A stretch of 64,000 nucleotides of DNA from Desulfonema magnum (GTDB lineage: Bacteria; Desulfobacterota; Desulfobacteria; Desulfobacterales; 4be13), in the NCBI RefSeq assembly GCF_017377395.1, contig NZ_CP061800.1, positions 7,089,633-7,153,632 on the forward strand. Direction: 5' to 3'. The notes under the pieces were generated by a model. That model was not told the DNA's origin, ran no database searches, and saw nothing but the letters and a program-made list of their open reading frames with translations. Below are positions 54,499 through 63,606 of this stretch, piece by piece. Positions within the stretch are counted from its first letter, which is position 1, and every line of letters starts with the position of its first letter. A program made the position numbers and the translations under genes.

Positions 54499-56208
54499 TC
54501 AGTCCCATTTGCTATGATTAAGGAGGGTTCGGAACACGCCCGGCAGTGTGTCAGGATTGTCCACAAACTGCACAAGCTTCCCATATTCCTTTCGGAGGGA
54601 TGCTTTGTTGGACTCACTGCACCCCATCCCCAGTGTCAGGAGGTTAATTCTTTTCTTTTTGCAGAATTCAATGGCATTGTCAACACCGCATCCCCAGTTT
54701 GAGGCTCCGTCGGTCAGATGGATGATAAACGGTTTTTTGTGTCCGGTTTTCAGGGCCATGGCCGTGGCGATAATGGCCTCGCCTGACGCGGTCTTTCCGT
54801 GAGGCAGCACAGTGAAAAATCTGTCATTGAGATAAATCTCTGTTAATCGGCACACGCTTTTTACTTCATTGTAGGCAAACACTCTGGCGTTTTTATTGTA
54901 CATTTTAATTGCTGAAAACAATGACTGATATACTTTTTCAATCTGCTCCCATCGGCTCGGAGCAGACATGGACCCGGTCGCGTCCACAAGAAGTATGATA
55001 TCGTTGACCAAATCAAAATCATCTTTTTTCAACTGAAAGATAGTGCCTGTGGTGGGCGCTCTGAACAGCCGTCTCCGGTCAATCTTACCAGTTTTCAACC
55101 CTCTGTTGTGAGCCGTTTTTCGCTGCGCGGCCGTCTTAATAACGAATTGAAGATTGTGCAGGAGTTTCTTGTCAATTCGGTTTTTCGCATGCATAACAAT
55201 GTCATTGCCCTGAACACGGACAACATCATCAGCATTCTGAACAGCGTCCTTTACCCGGTCTGTAAAAACCGGTGTGTTTTTTCTGAGAGACTGCTCTATT
55301 TCATTGGCAAAAATAAGACTGGTCGGCTTTTCAGATTCTTGGTCCTCATCTTCGAGTTTTAATAAGTTTTCGCCGATTTTAACCTTTTTGAGAAATGGGT
55401 CTGTTGAATCTGTGGGCCAGAATTTGATATATTCAAAAAGCCTGGGCCATATAGAGAGATAAAGGTTCAGACGAAAATTTCCCCGTTCGGTAACCCCATG
55501 AATTTTCGGGCATTCATAGATGAGCAGGTCAACAATGGAATTCAGTAAAGCGAGTGGTTCCTTATAAAACCGCTCCAAGCTTGTTCTTTTTGAGAAACCT
55601 CTTACAGAGGTATCAGTATATTCTTCTTTGTACTTTGTCCCGCTTCGGTCCGCTGCCATGCCCCACCATATATAAAAAAGTTCATTCACTGTGGGGGGAT
55701 GCGATGCCACATCATGCCTCTCACGAATCTCCGATATCCGCGTTTTTTCCGTATAACAGGCCAGAACACTGCGGTTTGAGAGGCAGTCCAAATATATATT
55801 TTCGCATATATCAAAGTATAAATCGAATTTGTAGGCGTAATGCGGCGGCAGTTCCATCTGTGCCTGAGCCAGTTCCTTGAAGCGCTCGCTCCACTCCACT
55901 TTTTCATATGCCTTTCGGATGGTAAGCCCGATAATTCTGTCGGTCTTGGAAGGCGGAACCGGATATTTTCCCATGACAGAAGACGGATCAAGGGCAATGC
56001 CATGTTTGAAATCCATGCCGGACCACACAATGGTCCCCACATTTCTGCCCACATAAGACGCTACTTTTCTCAGCGATAACAGCAACCTGGCAAGCTCAAG
56101 TTTTTCAACCGGAGATTTGTTTCTTCTCCAGAATTCCGAATATCCGTCCTGGCCCGGGATATGGAATCTCTCTATAACCTTAGTTTTAGCTTTTATTTTA
56201 TGGGACAT
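54499..56208 (-). CDS. VWA-domain protein, likely partner of the MoxR ATPase
   Basis: A 569-residue protein. The first 390 residues are mostly helical with no named domain. The C-terminal von Willebrand factor A domain (about 400-560) has the metal-ion site D409-A-T-G-S413 in ILLVDATGSMSAPSRW, then FIIHLTDGASNWG. The layout (helical N-part, C-terminal VWA) and the MoxR gene just upstream match CbbO, NorD and CoxE, which pair with AAA+ proteins to mature metallo- or other enzymes. The start at 56208 has AGGAG at good distance. The frame is open 74 codons further, but that stretch is translation of the palindromic repeat. The gene start is part of a tandem duplication. Confidence 0.88.
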   Translation of the reverse strand: MSHKIKAKTKVIERFHIPGQDGYSEFWRRNKSPVEKLELARLLLSLRKVASYVGRNVGTIVWSGMDFKHGIALDPSSVMGKYPVPPSKTDRIIGLTIRKAYEKVEWSERFKELAQAQMELPPHYAYKFDLYFDICENIYLDCLSNRSVLACYTEKTRISEIRERHDVASHPPTVNELFYIWWGMAADRSGTKYKEEYTDTSVRGFSKRTSLERFYKEPLALLNSIVDLLIYECPKIHGVTERGNFRLNLYLSIWPRLFEYIKFWPTDSTDPFLKKVKIGENLLKLEDEDQESEKPTSLIFANEIEQSLRKNTPVFTDRVKDAVQNADDVVRVQGNDIVMHAKNRIDKKLLHNLQFVIKTAAQRKTAHNRGLKTGKIDRRRLFRAPTTGTIFQLKKDDFDLVNDIILLVDATGSMSAPSRWEQIEKVYQSLFSAIKMYNKNARVFAYNEVKSVCRLTEIYLNDRFFTVLPHGKTASGEAIIATAMALKTGHKKPFIIHLTDGASNWGCGVDNAIEFCKKKRINLLTLGMGCSESNKASLRKEYGKLVQFVDNPDTLPGVFRTLLNHSKWD

Positions 56209-56743
56209 CTGATTCGCTCCTGTGCGCTCCTGTCCGTGAATACGGACAGAATATTTATAATCTGCCCCCTCGTTCCCAGGCTCCGCCTGGGAACGCATAT
56301 CCCAAGGCTCTGCCTTGCGTGAACTGTTCATGAGAAATATCAGCCGAACGGTGACGTACGAGGCGGAGCCTCGGGTATGCATTCCCAGGCAGAGCCTGGG
56401 AACGAGTAACGAGGGGAGGCAGGTTTTCACTTCTCATTCAGCATAACCTGTTTGGTAAATAACCTTGGTCTGGGTATCTATTTCATGGGACATCTGATCC
56501 GCTCCTGTGCGCTCCTGTCCGTGAATACGGACAGAATATTTATAATCTGCCCCCTCGTTCCCAGGCTCCGCCTGGGAACGCATATCCCAAGGCTCTGCCT
56601 TGCGTGAACTGTTCATGAGAAATATCAGCCGAACGGTGACGTACGAGGCGGAGCCTCGGGTATGCATTCCCAGGCAGAGCCTGGGAACGAGTAACGAGGG
56701 GAGGCAGGTTTTCACTTCTCATTCAGCATAACCTGTTTGGTAA
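56174..56743. repeat. 285-bp tandem duplication covering the MoxR-VWA junction
   Basis: Segments 56174-56458 and 56459-56743 are nearly identical and directly adjacent. Each holds the last codons of the MoxR gene, a palindromic repeat unit (GTTCCCAGGCTCCGCCTGGG and GAGGCGGAGCCTCGG) and the first codons of the VWA gene. The extra copy leaves a vestigial frame beginning MSHEIDTQTKVI with its own ribosome binding site between the two genes. Confidence 0.93.
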
Positions 56744-57590
56744 ACAAGAGATATTCCAATTCCCCTTTTTCCAGATATCCTTTTTCCATCTGAAGGGAGA
56801 GAAGGATAGATTCAAGGGTCTCTTTGTTTGTCTGAAGGCTGGTTACAATAGCTTCTCTTAATGTCCCTCCGGCTGCCATCATCTCTCCGATCATCAGTGT
56901 TGTCCGGGTGGAAACCTCAATGGACAAATCAGAATTGCTTCTGAGAATGTTTATGGCATCTATGACATCATCGCTCTGTTTTTCTGAGATTCCGGTTTTT
57001 TTTATCAGAATTTCTTTTTCAACTTCGTTGGGGAGGTAATCCATGAGGAGAATATAAAAGCGGTCACGAAGGGCAGGGTCAAGCAGTTCGGTGCCGATGA
57101 ATTCTTCACCTTCATTGAGTGTGGCAAAAAAAACCACGCCGTCAGCAACTTTTAATGTGCCCAGTTCATCCATCCATACCTGACGATCATCAGACAGAAT
57201 GGAAAACAGCATGTTCAGAGCTTTGGGATGTTCAGGTCGATTGATTTCTTCCAGGTGGACAACACAGTTGGGGGTCTGTATGGCCTGAGGGAATAAAAAT
57301 TCTTTATATCTGGTTTCGCCGTTTTCCAGGGTATATTCACCAAAAAGCTGCCCCGGCTCCGAAAGAATACCCACCTGAAAGGTCGCCATTGGCTGCTGGT
57401 AAACGGCTGCGTACTGATTGACAAGCGAAGATTTTCCACAGCCCTGTCTGCCGGCCACAAGGACATTAACAGGGTGTTTCCGGGATATTTTATGGATTTT
57501 TTCCAAAATCCCCACGGTTTCATTATTAATATAGTAATACGGGTCTTCCTCAGGCACTAACAAGTTGCTGCTGTTCGCTGTTGCATTCAA
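56712..57590 (-). CDS. MoxR-type AAA+ ATPase (BssE/TutH-like)
   Basis: A 292-residue single-domain AAA+ protein. Walker A is G47RQGCGKS54, Walker B VVHLEEINR (110-118), then FFATLNEGEEFIGTELLDPALRDRF with sensor 1 Asn and the arginine-finger region. MoxR ATPases remodel or insert cofactors into target enzymes, usually with a VWA partner. Benzylsuccinate synthase operons carry such a gene, known as bssE or tutH, with a proposed chaperone role. The position after a glycyl radical enzyme and before a VWA gene supports the same function here. The start has no strong ribosome binding site visible. Confidence 0.9.
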   Translation of the reverse strand: MNATANSSNLLVPEEDPYYYINNETVGILEKIHKISRKHPVNVLVAGRQGCGKSSLVNQYAAVYQQPMATFQVGILSEPGQLFGEYTLENGETRYKEFLFPQAIQTPNCVVHLEEINRPEHPKALNMLFSILSDDRQVWMDELGTLKVADGVVFFATLNEGEEFIGTELLDPALRDRFYILLMDYLPNEVEKEILIKKTGISEKQSDDVIDAINILRSNSDLSIEVSTRTTLMIGEMMAAGGTLREAIVTSLQTNKETLESILLSLQMEKGYLEKGELEYLLFTKQVMLNEK

Positions 57591-57694
57591 AATTTCACCT
57601 CACCTTGGTATGCTTTGCCTTAATTTGATTATTGTTTTACACTTAGGAACACCCAACAAATAACTTACCTGCGGAGTTTAAGAAAAAGGATTAT

Positions 57695-57727
57695 CCGGAG
57701 TGCCAAACTTATAGTTTGGCACTCCGG
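57695..57727. repeat. perfect 15-bp hairpin (CCGGAGTGCCAAACT)
   Basis: CCGGAGTGCCAAACT-TAT-AGTTTGGCACTCCGG lies in the 240-bp gap between the thioesterase and MoxR genes. It is the best copy of this dispersed family, and could be a processing or attenuation site. Confidence 0.85.
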
Positions 57728-57832
57728 AAGTTGGGTGATTCTGCCAACCTGTCAAACTTCAAGTTTGGCGCTTTGGAAGGACAAATATTTTCTTAAACGC
57801 TCCATTTTGGGTATGCTATCTTTGGGACCTCC

Positions 57833-58258
57833 TTATTGAGTCTGGGAACGTTTTAAAATTACATAAATGTCATCTGGTATGTTGATGGCACGAATCTTTT
57901 CAGGATCAGCGACATTCATGCAAATTCGTTTTTCAAGTCCTCTTACCATCAGTTTGTCAGTTTCCGAACAGATAATATCGTGTTTCAGCGTGAGTGTTTT
58001 TTTCTCTAACGCGTCAATCTCCGTAACAATTTTTATCTTCTGATGATATCTTCCAGGGCTGGAATAACGGCATGATGTTTCCACAAGTCCGAACTGAATA
58101 TTTCTTTCCTGCCATAATGTTAATATATTAAGATGAATAGCTTCAAAAAAAAGATGACCGCATGCATCAATCCATTCGTAATATCTGGGGTAAAAAACAA
58201 TTCCGAGAGAATCCAGATCCCCCCACATGATTCTGCGTTCAACAATATTTTGTTTCAT
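57833..58258 (-). CDS. 4-hydroxybenzoyl-CoA thioesterase-type hotdog protein
   Basis: A 141-residue acyl-CoA thioesterase of the hotdog fold. The active-site motif WGDLDSLGIVFYPRYYEWIDACGHLFFE has the catalytic Asp in the D-x-x-G-I-V-F/Y-x-x-x-Y-x-x-W pattern of the 4HBT/YbgC group, followed by VETSCRYSSPGRYHQKIKIVTEI. It would release a carboxylic acid from an aryl- or acyl-CoA. In this cluster it could recycle CoA from an aromatic intermediate, but no beta-oxidation genes are present to test that. A hairpin separates it from the activases. Confidence 0.88.
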   Translation of the reverse strand: MKQNIVERRIMWGDLDSLGIVFYPRYYEWIDACGHLFFEAIHLNILTLWQERNIQFGLVETSCRYSSPGRYHQKIKIVTEIDALEKKTLTLKHDIICSETDKLMVRGLEKRICMNVADPEKIRAINIPDDIYVILKRSQTQ

Positions 58259-58373
58259 AATGCGCCTTTCATGATTTAAAAAGTTTCAATCTGTTAAAAA
58301 TAATGAACAGGCATTACAAACTTTTCTAAAACCGAAGTCAATAATAAAATATTTTCTGATTGAGCGATAAAAC

Positions 58374-58414
58374 TTTAAAGGGAGGAATTCTCTTTCAGGA
58401 ATCCTCCCTTTAAA
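58374..58414. terminator. strong hairpin between the activase and thioesterase genes
   Basis: A 16-bp stem with one mismatch, TTTAAAGGGAGGA... and ...TCCTCCCTTTAAA. The sequence after it on the minus strand (GTTTTATC) is only a weak U tract, so attenuation rather than a full stop is likely. Confidence 0.6.
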
Positions 58415-58527
58415 TATTCTGAAACACTGTCTCACCAAACTGATTCTGACGGATGAAATACTGGCGGGTATGTCCTTGTCAGAACTGCACAAATTGCATT
58501 TGGCAGAGCTTGCCTTGTCTCTGCGTT

Positions 58528-59532
58528 CTATGCCGTCTTATTTTCTGCTTCTTCATTGGGAATCCACGCCATCCACAAGGAGACATTCAGCCCATATGAT
58601 TCGAGAATTTCCTTAATGTTATTTGCTTTTTCTTCCGGATAGCTGTCTCCGATGGGAAAAGGGTAATCCATGCCAATGAGTCTGTAAGACTGCCCCGCAA
58701 AGGGATGAAAGGGTAGCAGATATACATCTTTCAGACCTAATGACTGAACAAATTCCCCTGTTTTTCGTACATTTTCCTCAGAATCATTGACATTTGGCAA
58801 AACTGGCAGACGAACATAAGTGGTAACATCATCCCGTGTGATAATTTTTTTTAAGTTTTCAAGAATGATTTTATTTGAAACCCCGGTCTGGCGAATATGA
58901 GCCTCTTCATCCATATTTTTGATATCATATAATACATAATCCGTATAATCCAATAAACTGCTTAATTTATCATAGGACTGATATCCGCAGGTATCCAGGG
59001 CCGTATTGATCCCCCTCTCTTTGGCTGCTCTGAGTAAGGCCAGGGCAAACTCGGGCTGTGCAGAAGGTTCGCCCCCTGACAGGGTCATGCCGCCTCCGGA
59101 TTCAGCAAAAAAAGATTTATCCCGGGCCACCTCGTCAACGATTTCATCAGCGCTTCTGATCTCTCCGCTGGCAACAAGGGCACCGTATTCACAGACTTCC
59201 GCACACTGAAAGCAGTTCAGACATTTATCCTTATGAATCTTTATGATTTTTGAACCCAGTTTACCTCTGAATCCTTTTTCTTCCGGATATAAAGGTTCCC
59301 TGGAGATGCTTTCCATTGCCCCTTCTACAGGACATGCCCGGATGCATTTGCCGCAGTCAACGCAGTTGGGCCAAAAATGAAAAATTTCCGGAAAATGTTT
59401 TTTCCCCTCAGGATTGTGACACCATTCACAATTCATCCGGCATCCTTTAAGAAAGACAACAGTCCGGATACCTGGTCCGTCATTTAGCGCAAATTTTTGG
59501 ATATGTGTGACAATACCAATATCATGCTGCAT
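58528..59532 (-). CDS. glycyl-radical-enzyme activating enzyme, second copy
   Basis: A radical SAM protein of 334 residues. The SAM cluster motif is C31-R-M-N-C35-E-W-C38, followed by two ferredoxin clusters (CVDCGKCIRACP and CLNCFQCAEVCE) and SGGGMTLSGGEPSAQP. Such enzymes abstract a hydrogen from the partner enzyme's glycine with a 5'-deoxyadenosyl radical. It is clearly paralogous to the preceding gene but diverged throughout. The ATG at 59532 follows GGAG at nine bases and overlaps the previous stop codon, so the two are coupled. The C-terminus has an unusual tail, VSLWMAWIPNEEAENKTA. Confidence 0.93.
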   Translation of the reverse strand: MQHDIGIVTHIQKFALNDGPGIRTVVFLKGCRMNCEWCHNPEGKKHFPEIFHFWPNCVDCGKCIRACPVEGAMESISREPLYPEEKGFRGKLGSKIIKIHKDKCLNCFQCAEVCEYGALVASGEIRSADEIVDEVARDKSFFAESGGGMTLSGGEPSAQPEFALALLRAAKERGINTALDTCGYQSYDKLSSLLDYTDYVLYDIKNMDEEAHIRQTGVSNKIILENLKKIITRDDVTTYVRLPVLPNVNDSEENVRKTGEFVQSLGLKDVYLLPFHPFAGQSYRLIGMDYPFPIGDSYPEEKANNIKEILESYGLNVSLWMAWIPNEEAENKTA

Positions 59533-60592
59533 CTTGTTCAACTCCGATCATCCCGCCGACAGTCGTCTTCCATGTGTTTCCTTCTGTGATAATCTTTTCA
59601 TACGCTTCTATATCTTCCTGGAAGAGATTTGGAAAACCTTTAAACACATTTTTCCTTCCCAACTGATCATATTTTCCTTCTGCGAAATTATGGAACGGCA
59701 GGATATCAACCCCTTTGACACTCTCTCCCAGCGATTTGGCAAACGCCATCACGCCCTTGGCGTGCCCGGGGTCCCAGTAATTGACATTGTGGACAACCAG
59801 GGACCGGATTCTCATGTTTGTGCCCCGCTTCGCCATTTTCCTCGCATTTTCAAGAATCAGTTTGTTGGACACGCCGGTCCATTTCTTATGTTTTTCTTCG
59901 TCAATGATTTTGATGTCATAAAGCACAATGTCCACATAATCCAGAATGCCCTCTATGATTTCCCACTTTGCGAACCCCGTGGTATCCAACGCGGTATGTA
60001 TGCCGTCTGCTTTCGCTCGTTTGAACAATTCAAGTGTCACCTCGGGATTCATCAGAGGCTCACCGCCGGAAAGCGTCATTCCTCCGCCGGATGATTGGTA
60101 AAACATCTCATCCCGTTTCACTTCTTCATACACCTCATCCACGGTCATAAGCGTACTCACCAAGGTCAGGGCTTCATATTTACAGGCCTCCACGCATTTC
60201 ATACAATGGGTGCATTTTTCCCGGTCTATCTGGGGCGGCTCTGTTTCTGATATCTCTTCTGGCACTGCCCTTGCCGCGGAACTTTCCGGAGTTGTGCAAC
60301 ACGCAACAGCCATTTCCGGTTCCTTTTTTGTCTCTCTTTTAACAGGCGGTGTTATGGCACCTTCAGGACAGACATCAGCACACGCGCCGCATCTCACGCA
60401 TTTTTCCGTATTATGATAAAATTCCTGATAGGGATTGATGTTTTCAGGATTATGACACCACGCGCAACTTAAAGGACATCCTTTTAAAAAAACGGTACTC
60501 CTTATGCCGGGCCCGTCATTGACAGAAAAACGCTGAATATTCGTCACAAGAAACTTCCCATTGTCTTTGGCTACCTGTTGGCTGTGGTTCAT
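59522..60592 (-). CDS. glycyl-radical-enzyme activating enzyme, first copy
   Basis: A 356-residue radical SAM activase of the BssD/HpdA type. The cluster motif is C39-P-L-S-C43-A-W-C46, then ferredoxin motifs CVRCGACADVCP and CTHCMKCVEACK, and SGGGMTLSGGEPLMNP. Between the two ferredoxin motifs it carries an extra stretch of about 40 residues rich in Glu, Pro and Ala (TTPESSAARAVPEE) that is absent from the second copy. GGAG lies nine bases before the ATG. It is the first gene after the structural subunits, separated by a hairpin that may set its expression lower. Confidence 0.94.
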   Translation of the reverse strand: MNHSQQVAKDNGKFLVTNIQRFSVNDGPGIRSTVFLKGCPLSCAWCHNPENINPYQEFYHNTEKCVRCGACADVCPEGAITPPVKRETKKEPEMAVACCTTPESSAARAVPEEISETEPPQIDREKCTHCMKCVEACKYEALTLVSTLMTVDEVYEEVKRDEMFYQSSGGGMTLSGGEPLMNPEVTLELFKRAKADGIHTALDTTGFAKWEIIEGILDYVDIVLYDIKIIDEEKHKKWTGVSNKLILENARKMAKRGTNMRIRSLVVHNVNYWDPGHAKGVMAFAKSLGESVKGVDILPFHNFAEGKYDQLGRKNVFKGFPNLFQEDIEAYEKIITEGNTWKTTVGGMIGVEQDAA

Positions 60593-60651
60593 GACAGTCT
60601 TTCTCCTTTTGAATGAAAGAAGGTTTAATTACTCGTACTTATGGTCGTCGT

Positions 60652-60701
60652 CTCGGTTACTGGTTCCTGTCTGTCCCCGACAGCTTACAACCAGTACCGA
60701 G
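60652..60701. promoter_or_regulatory. intra-operon hairpin between the small subunit and activase genes
   Basis: CTCGGTTACTGGTT and AACCAGTACCGAG pair with one bulge, and an inner CTGTC/GACAG stem extends it. There is no U tract. It could protect the upstream subunit mRNA or lower readthrough to the activases. Confidence 0.55.
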
Positions 60702-60713
60702 CAGACTCAGAGA

Positions 60714-60920
60714 TTAAAGCAGTTCGCTTATATCTTTCCAAGATTCGCCTTTCTCAAATTTTTCGCAGGCCTCCTGATCTTTTTTGACCAGTTTTCCTCT
60801 GATTGCGACATTTGTTTTCTGAGTTTCAGCGAGCTGCATTCTTTCAACAAGACATACGCCCTTACGCGGGTCTCCGGTGGGAGACGGTGTTATGAATTTG
60901 CATTCCTTGCATGTTGGCAT
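60714..60920 (-). CDS. small iron-sulfur subunit, BssB-like (beta)
   Basis: A 68-residue protein with Cys in the order C4-x2-C7, C23 and C52 (MPTCKECKFITPSPTGDPRKGVCLVERM ... DQEACEKF), the HiPIP-like four-Cys pattern of benzylsuccinate synthase small subunits that hold a [4Fe-4S] cluster. Its position directly after the catalytic subunit corresponds to BssB. In the structure of that enzyme the beta subunit covers the active-site entrance and is needed for activity. AGGAG precedes the ATG. Confidence 0.85.
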   Translation of the reverse strand: MPTCKECKFITPSPTGDPRKGVCLVERMQLAETQKTNVAIRGKLVKKDQEACEKFEKGESWKDISELL

Positions 60921-61106
60921 AATAAAATTTCTCCTTCTTTGATAGTAAAAGGATCAGGGGGTTTTGGGAAATATCGGTTGAACAGCATCCCGCGTTGAAG
61001 GTTTGAAAGAAGAGAACAGCCCTTATCATTCAGTAAAAACGCCCTGACCCTCCGAGATAAAATTAATTATCAGATATCTCAGCATGGTGGCTGGGAAATC
61101 CGGTAA

Positions 61107-63542
61107 TTAAGCGCCTGCCACACTTTCTTCATGTTGTGTTCGGGCTATGATCGTATCCTGGGAGTACCTTGCCAAATCAATGAACCTGGCGCTGTAGCCC
61201 GCGACCCTGACGATCATATCTGTATATTTTTCAGGCTCTTTCTGAGCAGATTTCATGTCCTCCGTAGAGATGACATTGAACTGCACATGATCAAGCCCCT
61301 TGTCATGCCATGCTTTCATATATGCATGCCAGAGATCAAATCCCACATCGCTGTTCATCAGTACCGGAGAGAGTCGCTGATTCAGCAGAATTCCCTTGTG
61401 CCGTGACGCGTCAATTTTGGCAACAGAATTCAGCACAGCCGTAGGACCTTTTTTGTCACATCCCATATAAGGCGAACATCCGCCGTCGTCCAATGCTTCC
61501 CCGCCTTTTCTGCCGTTTGCCGAAGCCGCTGTTTTGGGGCCGTTGACAATATAACCCGCGACAGACTGGGCCAGGGGCAGCGGATAGGTGCCGGAATATG
61601 TTATGTTTCGCTTCCATTCATCCGCGACCAGATCATAGAAACGCTTTGCAACTGCGTCCACATAATCATCATCATTACCGAACTTGGGGGCATTCCAGAA
61701 ATCCAGCCGCATTTCCTCATAGCCTTCCCAGTTCGCGTCCAGCGCGTCCATAAGCTGTGTCATTGTGTATTTTTTGTCATCAAAGACCAGCTTCTGAATG
61801 GCCGCGATGGAATCAATCACCACCACGCTGCCGCCAATGAGGTTATGCCAGGGATTGGGAATCTCAGCGAGGTCATTCGCATCCATTCCTTTTTCCACGC
61901 ATCCGTCATCAATGCTGGAAATAAAGGGACAGCACAGGAACTTGGCTTCCATGACCCGGCCGATATCTTTGGAACGCAGACTCAGTTCAATGCCGAAACG
62001 CAGCTGTGTCTTCAGGGCTTCCCATACCTGATCAATACTTGTAAAGTCTCTTCCGTTTCCTGTCCGGGGTCCCAGTTGCATCCCGGTAAAAAAGCTGTCA
62101 AAACCGTCGTTCAGCGCCACTTCAAGACATTTGGCCGGATAAATGTCTGATCCGCCTTCGCTTCTTGTCTTCTGGGTTCCTCTTCGTCCTGTGACCCCGG
62201 GAGACATACACAGGACCAAAGCCCAGTCCCGAGCGATCTCTTCCGGCACATTAAAGTATTTCATGAGCTGTTCGGTGTTGAGCTCGTCATTTTTAATGGA
62301 GGGAAAGCCGAATCCTTTTTTGATGCAGTTGAACACCCGCTGCTTTGTCTCCACCCGTCCTTTTTCATTCCACCGGAATGCAATGGAAGGCTCTGTGGTG
62401 ACGATGCTCTCTGCCGCGTCAAGGATGACATCGGTACAGTCATTACAGCCATCACTGCCGTCAGAATTGACGCCGCCCAGGGTGAGAATAAAGAGGTCGT
62501 TCGAACCGGCAAAGAATTCTCTGAGCTGTCTGCCTTTGGTGCTTCCGTGCTCGGAGACCTTGAGGCGTTCGCACTCCACAATTTCCTGAGCCTGGTCCCT
62601 TGTCATGGGCTGGTGGGTTTTGTCAATGACGCTTCTCTGATAGAAAGGCCACAGGACTTTATCTTCTTTGTGACCGTATCCGCTGCTGTACCGTTCAATT
62701 GAGTGACAGAGCAGATAGGTAAACCATTTGGACTGCATTGCGTCCCAGAATCCTGTGGGAGGTTCGGCAGGCACTCTCCGACAAATATCGGATATTTCCA
62801 GCAGCTCTTTTTTTCTTTCTGAATCGCTTTCAAAATTTTCTGCAATGATTTTGGCCAGACGGCTGTATCGCTGGGCCCAGGCAATAACGGCCTTATCAGC
62901 GATGATCATGGCTTTCCACTGATCAATCTGATGCAGCAGCGGAAGATTTTCCGAGGCATTCCAGGGTGAACTCCTCAGCGATTTGTTTGCCTCCTCAATA
63001 TTTGCTTCAATGATCTCTATTCGCTTATTCAGACCGTCTTCCAAAACCGTTTCATAATTCGGAACAATGCTGCTGAACGCGGTGACAAACATGGGGGGCT
63101 GAACCGTAGTGGCCGAATACATGATATCCAATTCTTCTTCTGTGAAATACTGTTCACATCGGCTCTGAATACAGTAAGGGCGCCAATATTCAGCAATAGC
63201 CTTCATTTCTTCTTTTTCTGTACAGTACTGACTGTCTGCCATGTCAATGGTGGAGAAATAGGAAAGTTCCGGATACATGGGAAAATAACTGGGATGTTCC
63301 GTGTTCGCGCCCACAATCAGTTCGTCTTCCTGAATGTGGATGGTCATTTTTTTCAGAATATTCTCAAGACCCTTTGCCCTTACAATTGCTTTGGGCTGGC
63401 CGATACTCTTTCTATGAGCTTCTGTGACATAGCGTGCTCTTTCAACCCCTGCTTTTACAGCGGGATCCACATATTCGCCACCCGCCACATGTTTAAAACG
63501 ACATCTTTCTTTCAGCCTTGCAGTTCTTTCTGTAATTGGCAT
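61107..63542 (-). CDS. benzylsuccinate-synthase-type glycyl radical enzyme, catalytic subunit
   Basis: An 811-residue glycyl radical enzyme. The thiyl-radical Cys445 is in ALVLCMSPGV, followed by GRRGTQKTRSEGG as in fumarate-adding enzymes. Gly782 is in the C-terminal loop IVRVAGYSARFIDLARYSQDT. These enzymes add the methyl or benzylic carbon of a hydrocarbon or aromatic compound to fumarate. TTVQPPMFVTAF and MQLGPRTG also fit this group, and the two tiny Cys-rich neighbours exclude pyruvate formate-lyase. It is shorter than known BssA proteins (about 860). Toluene, cresol, methylnaphthalene or another substrate cannot be told apart by eye. AAGGAG precedes the ATG. Confidence 0.93.
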   Translation of the reverse strand: MPITERTARLKERCRFKHVAGGEYVDPAVKAGVERARYVTEAHRKSIGQPKAIVRAKGLENILKKMTIHIQEDELIVGANTEHPSYFPMYPELSYFSTIDMADSQYCTEKEEMKAIAEYWRPYCIQSRCEQYFTEEELDIMYSATTVQPPMFVTAFSSIVPNYETVLEDGLNKRIEIIEANIEEANKSLRSSPWNASENLPLLHQIDQWKAMIIADKAVIAWAQRYSRLAKIIAENFESDSERKKELLEISDICRRVPAEPPTGFWDAMQSKWFTYLLCHSIERYSSGYGHKEDKVLWPFYQRSVIDKTHQPMTRDQAQEIVECERLKVSEHGSTKGRQLREFFAGSNDLFILTLGGVNSDGSDGCNDCTDVILDAAESIVTTEPSIAFRWNEKGRVETKQRVFNCIKKGFGFPSIKNDELNTEQLMKYFNVPEEIARDWALVLCMSPGVTGRRGTQKTRSEGGSDIYPAKCLEVALNDGFDSFFTGMQLGPRTGNGRDFTSIDQVWEALKTQLRFGIELSLRSKDIGRVMEAKFLCCPFISSIDDGCVEKGMDANDLAEIPNPWHNLIGGSVVVIDSIAAIQKLVFDDKKYTMTQLMDALDANWEGYEEMRLDFWNAPKFGNDDDYVDAVAKRFYDLVADEWKRNITYSGTYPLPLAQSVAGYIVNGPKTAASANGRKGGEALDDGGCSPYMGCDKKGPTAVLNSVAKIDASRHKGILLNQRLSPVLMNSDVGFDLWHAYMKAWHDKGLDHVQFNVISTEDMKSAQKEPEKYTDMIVRVAGYSARFIDLARYSQDTIIARTQHEESVAGA

Positions 63543-63606
63543 AGTATTTCTCCTTGCTTCCCTTGGTTATATGCAGAACATCTCATTCCCGCTGCATTGA
63601 AATTGC

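Noticed and set aside
56209-56430. N-terminal 74-residue extension of the VWA protein
   Set aside because: The extension (MKTCLPSLLVPRLCLG...) is translation of a palindromic repeat that also occurs in non-coding copies, and a good ribosome binding site precedes the Met at 56208.
61107-63542. Pyruvate formate-lyase or choline trimethylamine-lyase
   Set aside because: The CMSPGV and RSEGG context, and the two tiny four-Cys subunits flanking the gene, fit fumarate-adding enzymes instead.
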